NCBI RefSeq assembly: GCF_013283785.1
Contig: NZ_JABCPZ010000034.1
Span: 1 to 64,000, forward strand
From: Nonomuraea antri
Lineage (GTDB): Bacteria; Actinomycetota; Actinomycetes; Streptosporangiales; Streptosporangiaceae
DNA: 64,000 bases
Reading direction: 5' to 3'
The notes under the pieces were generated by a model, which worked only from the letters and a program-made list of their open reading frames with translations, was not told the origin of the DNA and made no database searches. A program made the position numbers and the translations under genes. Shown here one piece after another: positions 60,812 to 64,000 of the stretch (position 1 is the first letter of the stretch; every line of letters starts with the position of its first letter).

Positions 60812-62145
60812 CCAACCCGCTCGACGCCAACACCATCCTGGAGAACCTCGACGCCCATGCCGCCATCACCCGCCTGCACCGCGACCAGTCCGGCGACCTG
60901 ACCATCGGCCTGCCGGTCCCGCCCCCGGCCGCCGATCCGTCGATGTTCTACGGCCTGCCGGGGGAGCTGGTGCAGGCCGCCGATCCGTCCACCGAGGCCG
61001 ACCCGGTCGGCGTCCTGATCTCCGCCCTGGCCGCCTGCGGCGCGGTCATCGGTCCTGGCCCGTTCGTCCAGATCGGCAACACCCGTCACCCGCTCCTGAT
61101 CTGGCCCTTGCTGTTCGGCCGCACCGGCTCCGGCCGCAAGGGCCAGGCCACCGACACCGCCGAGATCTTCCTGCACCACGCCGGCATCGGCTACGCAGAC
61201 CTCTGCGTCACCGGCCTGTCCTCGGGCGAAGGGCTGATCGAGCGCATCCGCGACCCCGACAGCCCGGATGACCCCGGCGGCACCATGGACAAGCGCCTGT
61301 CGGTCACCGAGCCGGAGTTCTCCACCGTCATGGCCCGCGCCAAGCGCGAGGGCTCCACGCTCGGCACGATGCTCCGCCAGGCATGGGACGGCCGCACGCT
61401 CGCCGTGCTCACCCGCAACGCCTACCGGGCCTCGAACCCGCACATCGCGATCATCGGCCACATCACGCCCAAAGAGTTCCGCCTACGGGTTGCCGAGGCG
61501 GACATGGCCGGCGGCTCCTACAACCGCTTCCTGCCCGTCTACGTCGAGCGCTCCAAGCGCCTGCCCATCCCGGAAGGAGTCGCACCCGACCTGCTGGCCA
61601 GTCTCAGCGGCAGGCTGCACGACGCCATCAAGGCCGCCCGCCAGATCAAGCGCATCGCCCTCGACGAGGACGCCCGCGCCTTCTGGTCGGCCGAGCTGTA
61701 CGAGGAGTTCACCGCCGCAGACGACGAAGACCACGCCTGGACTGAGTTCACCCGCCGCTCGGCCCCGTACTGCCTGCGCATCGCCGCCCTGTACGCCGCC
61801 CTCGACGCCCGCACCCACATCACCACCACCGACCTGGGAGCAGCCGCAGCGCTGGTTCGCTACTCGATCGCCTCAGCCGTGTTCGTCCTGGACAAGCAGA
61901 TGCGAGACCCGAAGATCGACCGCATCCGCCGCGCCCTCGACCAGGCCGCTGACACTGGCCTGACCCGCTCGGAGATCAGTGGCCTGTTCTCCCGCAATGT
62001 GCCCAAGCAGACCTTGGACGAGCTGCTCACGAGCCTGACCGCCACCGGCCAGTACGAAACCTTCACCACGCCCACCGGCGGCCGCCCATCCGTCCGCTAC
62101 CGCCGCACCAGTCACGACGAACAAAGAAGAAACAAGCCCTCATGA
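60808..62145 (+). CDS. DUF3987 replication protein (helicase/primase-like)
   Basis: The 445-residue protein starts in an ATGA overlap with Prim-Pol and has a Walker A-like GRTGSGRKGQA, FSTVMARAKREGSTL, HIAIIGHITPKEFRLRV and a C-terminal wHTH-like RSEISGLFSRNVPKQT. DUF3987 proteins accompany Prim-Pol in actinomycete mobile elements and probably act at replication initiation. The P-loop lacks canonical GKS/T (GRK), so ATP binding needs caution. Confidence 0.75.
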   Translation: MTNPLDANTILENLDAHAAITRLHRDQSGDLTIGLPVPPPAADPSMFYGLPGELVQAADPSTEADPVGVLISALAACGAVIGPGPFVQIGNTRHPLLIWPLLFGRTGSGRKGQATDTAEIFLHHAGIGYADLCVTGLSSGEGLIERIRDPDSPDDPGGTMDKRLSVTEPEFSTVMARAKREGSTLGTMLRQAWDGRTLAVLTRNAYRASNPHIAIIGHITPKEFRLRVAEADMAGGSYNRFLPVYVERSKRLPIPEGVAPDLLASLSGRLHDAIKAARQIKRIALDEDARAFWSAELYEEFTAADDEDHAWTEFTRRSAPYCLRIAALYAALDARTHITTTDLGAAAALVRYSIASAVFVLDKQMRDPKIDRIRRALDQAADTGLTRSEISGLFSRNVPKQTLDELLTSLTATGQYETFTTPTGGRPSVRYRRTSHDEQRRNKPS

Positions 62146-62291
62146 CCCACACCGCCAAACACTCAGCAGCGAAAACGCCCATGTCGAAGGACAGCCCTTC
62201 TTTCGTCCGCCACGAACGAAGCCGATCACCACCATCCCGGCTCCACCACGCGCCGGCCCGTTCTTTCTTCTTCTTTCGTCCTGATCAACAC

Positions 62292-62321
62292 CCGGCCCAC
62301 AGCCACCAAGCACGGGGTCGG
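62292..62321 (+). promoter_or_regulatory. Second hairpin with a CACAGCCACCAAGCAC loop
   Basis: Arms CCGGCCC (62292-62298) and GGGTCGG (62315-62321, one G-U pair in RNA) enclose the same CACAGCCACCAAGCAC (62298-62313) as the hairpin at 59801-59838. It is 34 nt before the excisionase start. The region 62146-62291 has no gene I can support. Confidence 0.55.
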
Positions 62322-62355
62322 ACACCCAACCGCCTGATCCGCAAGGAGACGCCCA

Positions 62356-62553
62356 TTGGCCACCGGCCTCAACCAACGAGGAATGCTCACCCTCGCCGAC
62401 CTCTGCGCCGAACTCCAAATCTCTCGCTCGACCTTCTACGACTGGCGTGCCAAGGGCCGCGCCCCGCGTTGCCTCAAGCTCCCCAACGGCGACCTCCGCA
62501 TCCGCCGCACCGACCTCGACCGCTGGCTCGCGACGATGGAGGAGGCCGCCTGA
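62356..62553 (+). CDS. xis: Excisionase-like MerR-type HTH protein
   Basis: A TTG start at 62356 has AAGGAGACGCCCA upstream; the ATG at 62383 is an alternative. The 65-residue protein MATGLNQRGMLTLADLCAEL has LQISRSTFYDWRAKGRAPRC and RIRRTDLDRWLATME, the winged-helix AlpA/Xis pattern. It overlaps the integrase start by one base (TGATG), the standard AICE xis-int order. Confidence 0.88.
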   Translation: MATGLNQRGMLTLADLCAELQISRSTFYDWRAKGRAPRCLKLPNGDLRIRRTDLDRWLATMEEAA

Positions 62554-63956
62554 TGAACGACATCACCTACGACGTACGCGTCTACAAGACCGAGGTCTAC
62601 CGAGGAAAGACGACCACGACCTACTACGTCCGCTGGAAGGTCGGGGGCAAGCCCTGGCGCAAGCCGTTCCGCAACGCGGCTCAAGCCGACACCTACCGTG
62701 GCGAACTGCAGTCCGTCGCACGCAGGGGAGAAGCCTTCAGCCGGAGCACCGGCGAGCCGGTCTCCTGGAGCCGCACCCAACGCGCCGACATGAGCTGGTA
62801 CGACCTCGTCTGCAAGTTCGTCGACATGAAGTGGAAGGCCGCCGCGCCGAAGTACCGCCAGGACATCGCCCGCGCGCTCACCGCCGCCACACCGGCCATG
62901 TACAGCACGACGCGGGGCAAGCCCGAAGACCGCGCCCTTCGCACCGCCATGCACCGCTGGGCCTGCAACAGCAAGCAACGAGACGAGGCGCCCGAGGAGA
63001 CCGCTGACTTGCTGCGCTGGCTGGCATACAACACCAGGCCGGTCTCCGCCCTCACGGACGACCCCGGCCTCGTCCGCGACCTGCTGGACGCGGCCACGTC
63101 CCTGCTCAACGGCCAGCGTGCCGCACCGAACACCGTGCGCAAACACCGAATGCTGCTGTCCAACGCCCTCGACTACGCCGTGGAGCTCAAGCTGCTGCCC
63201 GCCAACCCGCTCAAGACCTTGAAGTGGAAGCCTCCGGCCGGCTCCTACGAGGTCGACCGGCGAAGCGTCGTCAACCACACCCAGGCCAAGGCGCTGCTGG
63301 CCGCGGTGAAGGCGCAACAGCCCAGCGGTGAACGCCTCGTCGCGTTCTTCGCGCTGATGTACTACGCCGCTTTGCGCCCTGAGGAAGCGATCAACCTGCG
63401 ACGCGACAACATCACCCTCCCACCCCTCGTCAAGAACTCAGAGTCCGGCGAGATTGAAGAGCCTGCGAACGCCTGGGGCGAACTCCATCTGATGAAGGCC
63501 GCGCCCTACTCGGGCCGGGAATGGACCGACACGGGCGCTCCGAGAGAAGAACGCGCGCTCAAGCACCGAGCCGCAGGCCATGGTAGAGCGGTGCCGATCC
63601 CGCCGCCGCTGGTCCGCATCCTTCGAGTGCATCTCGCGGAGTTCAGCAAGGGCCCGGACGGCCGAGTTTTCTACGGAGTGCAGGGCGGCGAGCTTCCGTT
63701 CATCACGTACCGGCGCGCCTGGCGCGCCGCGCGGAAGGCGGTGCTGATGGAGAAGGAGTTCGCATCTCCTTTGGCGGCCCGGCCGTACGACCTGCGGCAC
63801 GCTTGCGTATCGACCTGGCTCAACGCCGGCGTTCCTGCTCCGCAGGTGGCCGAGTGGGCAGGGCACAGCGTCGAGGTGCTTTTGCGCGTCTACGCCAAGT
63901 GCATCGTCGGCCAGGACGAAGCCGCCAAGCGCCGCATCACAGAGGCGCTGATGTGA
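62553..63956 (+). CDS. int: Tyrosine integrase of the AICE
   Basis: Start ATG at 62553. The 467-residue protein has an AP2-like N-terminal arm-binding region (TTTTYYVRWKVGGKPWRKPF), a SAM-like core-binding domain, and the catalytic domain with R275 (AALRPEEAINL), YDLRHACVSTWLNAGV (RH, ~415), WAGHSVEVLLRVYAK with the nucleophile Tyr (~444). It inserts the element in a tRNA gene by site-specific recombination. The expected attachment site would lie just beyond the window. Confidence 0.92.
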   Translation: MNDITYDVRVYKTEVYRGKTTTTYYVRWKVGGKPWRKPFRNAAQADTYRGELQSVARRGEAFSRSTGEPVSWSRTQRADMSWYDLVCKFVDMKWKAAAPKYRQDIARALTAATPAMYSTTRGKPEDRALRTAMHRWACNSKQRDEAPEETADLLRWLAYNTRPVSALTDDPGLVRDLLDAATSLLNGQRAAPNTVRKHRMLLSNALDYAVELKLLPANPLKTLKWKPPAGSYEVDRRSVVNHTQAKALLAAVKAQQPSGERLVAFFALMYYAALRPEEAINLRRDNITLPPLVKNSESGEIEEPANAWGELHLMKAAPYSGREWTDTGAPREERALKHRAAGHGRAVPIPPPLVRILRVHLAEFSKGPDGRVFYGVQGGELPFITYRRAWRAARKAVLMEKEFASPLAARPYDLRHACVSTWLNAGVPAPQVAEWAGHSVEVLLRVYAKCIVGQDEAAKRRITEALM

Positions 63957-63973
63957 CCACATGCAGATGGGAG

Positions 63974-64000
63974 AGGCGGCTTTCAGCAGCAAGGCCGCCT
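63974..64000 (+). terminator. Hairpin after the integrase gene
   Basis: Arms AGGCGGC (63974-63980) and GCCGCCT (63994-64000) with a 13-nt loop, at the very end of the window. Anything after it is cut off. Confidence 0.5.

Noticed and set aside
62142-62552. An N-terminal extension of the integrase starting at 62142
   Set aside because: The frame is open but its text is Pro/Arg/His-rich and runs through the xis gene in another frame; the ATG at 62553 overlapping the xis stop is the natural start.

Overview
The window comes from a high-GC actinomycete. A type I-E CRISPR-Cas locus, ESX/WXG100-type toxin cassettes, an NsdA-like regulator, a WhiB-family protein, frequent GTG/TTG starts and an actinomycete integrative and conjugative element (AICE) all fit the Streptosporangiales-Streptomycetales range. 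The genus cannot be fixed from the sequence and no rRNA gene is present. Most of the 64 kb is accessory DNA.

Layout. 0-7.4 kb: the end of a repeat-bearing surface-type protein, an IS481-family relic, a small coiled-coil protein, a lipoprotein and a coupled NurA-HerA nuclease/translocase pair. 7.6-17.9 kb (mostly minus strand): two ESX-type cassettes. The first is a WXG100 protein, a toxin with a RelA/SpoT-like C-terminus and a putative immunity protein. The second is a WXG-like protein, a 683-residue ESX-type protein and a lipoprotein. Both cassettes have the same 71-bp upstream element. Between them lie a truncated Mrr-type nuclease, an IS5-type relic, an intact IS701-family element that splits a gene, and an ATPase fragment. 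18.3-21.8 kb: a MazG-like pyrophosphatase, an HNH endonuclease, a full-length Mrr-type nuclease and the 3' half of a tRNA-Arg(CCT).

21.9-36.5 kb: a complete type I-E locus between two arrays (21 and 41 repeats). cas3, cas8e, cse2, cas7e, cas5e, cas6e, cas1 and cas2 form one chain of overlapping or nearly abutting genes. cas1 is cut by a 1281-bp IS3-family element with a CAG target duplication. Removing the element restores a 318-codon cas1 in frame. The loss looks recent: interference genes are intact, but adaptation should be blocked.

36.7-45.2 kb: a divergent regulator and phosphotransferase pair faces an operon of two small unknown proteins, a thymidylate-synthase homologue with a GLPSD motif (Asp where thymidylate synthases have Asn), a nucleoside-diphosphate kinase, a radical SAM enzyme and a DEDD exonuclease. 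A small unknown protein, a regulator with two GntR winged helices and a second phosphotransferase follow. The set suggests a modified-pyrimidine nucleotide pathway. 45.2-52.6 kb: a frameshifted RHS toxin gene ending in HINT and AHH nuclease domains, with its immunity gene.

53.1-64 kb: an AICE running to the window edge. It has an NsdA-like regulator, small zinc-ribbon proteins, a WhiB-like protein, a DUF2637 membrane protein, a TraB/FtsK translocase, a palindrome cluster, a Prim-Pol, a DUF3987 protein, an excisionase and a tyrosine integrase. Its att site after the integrase is not in view.
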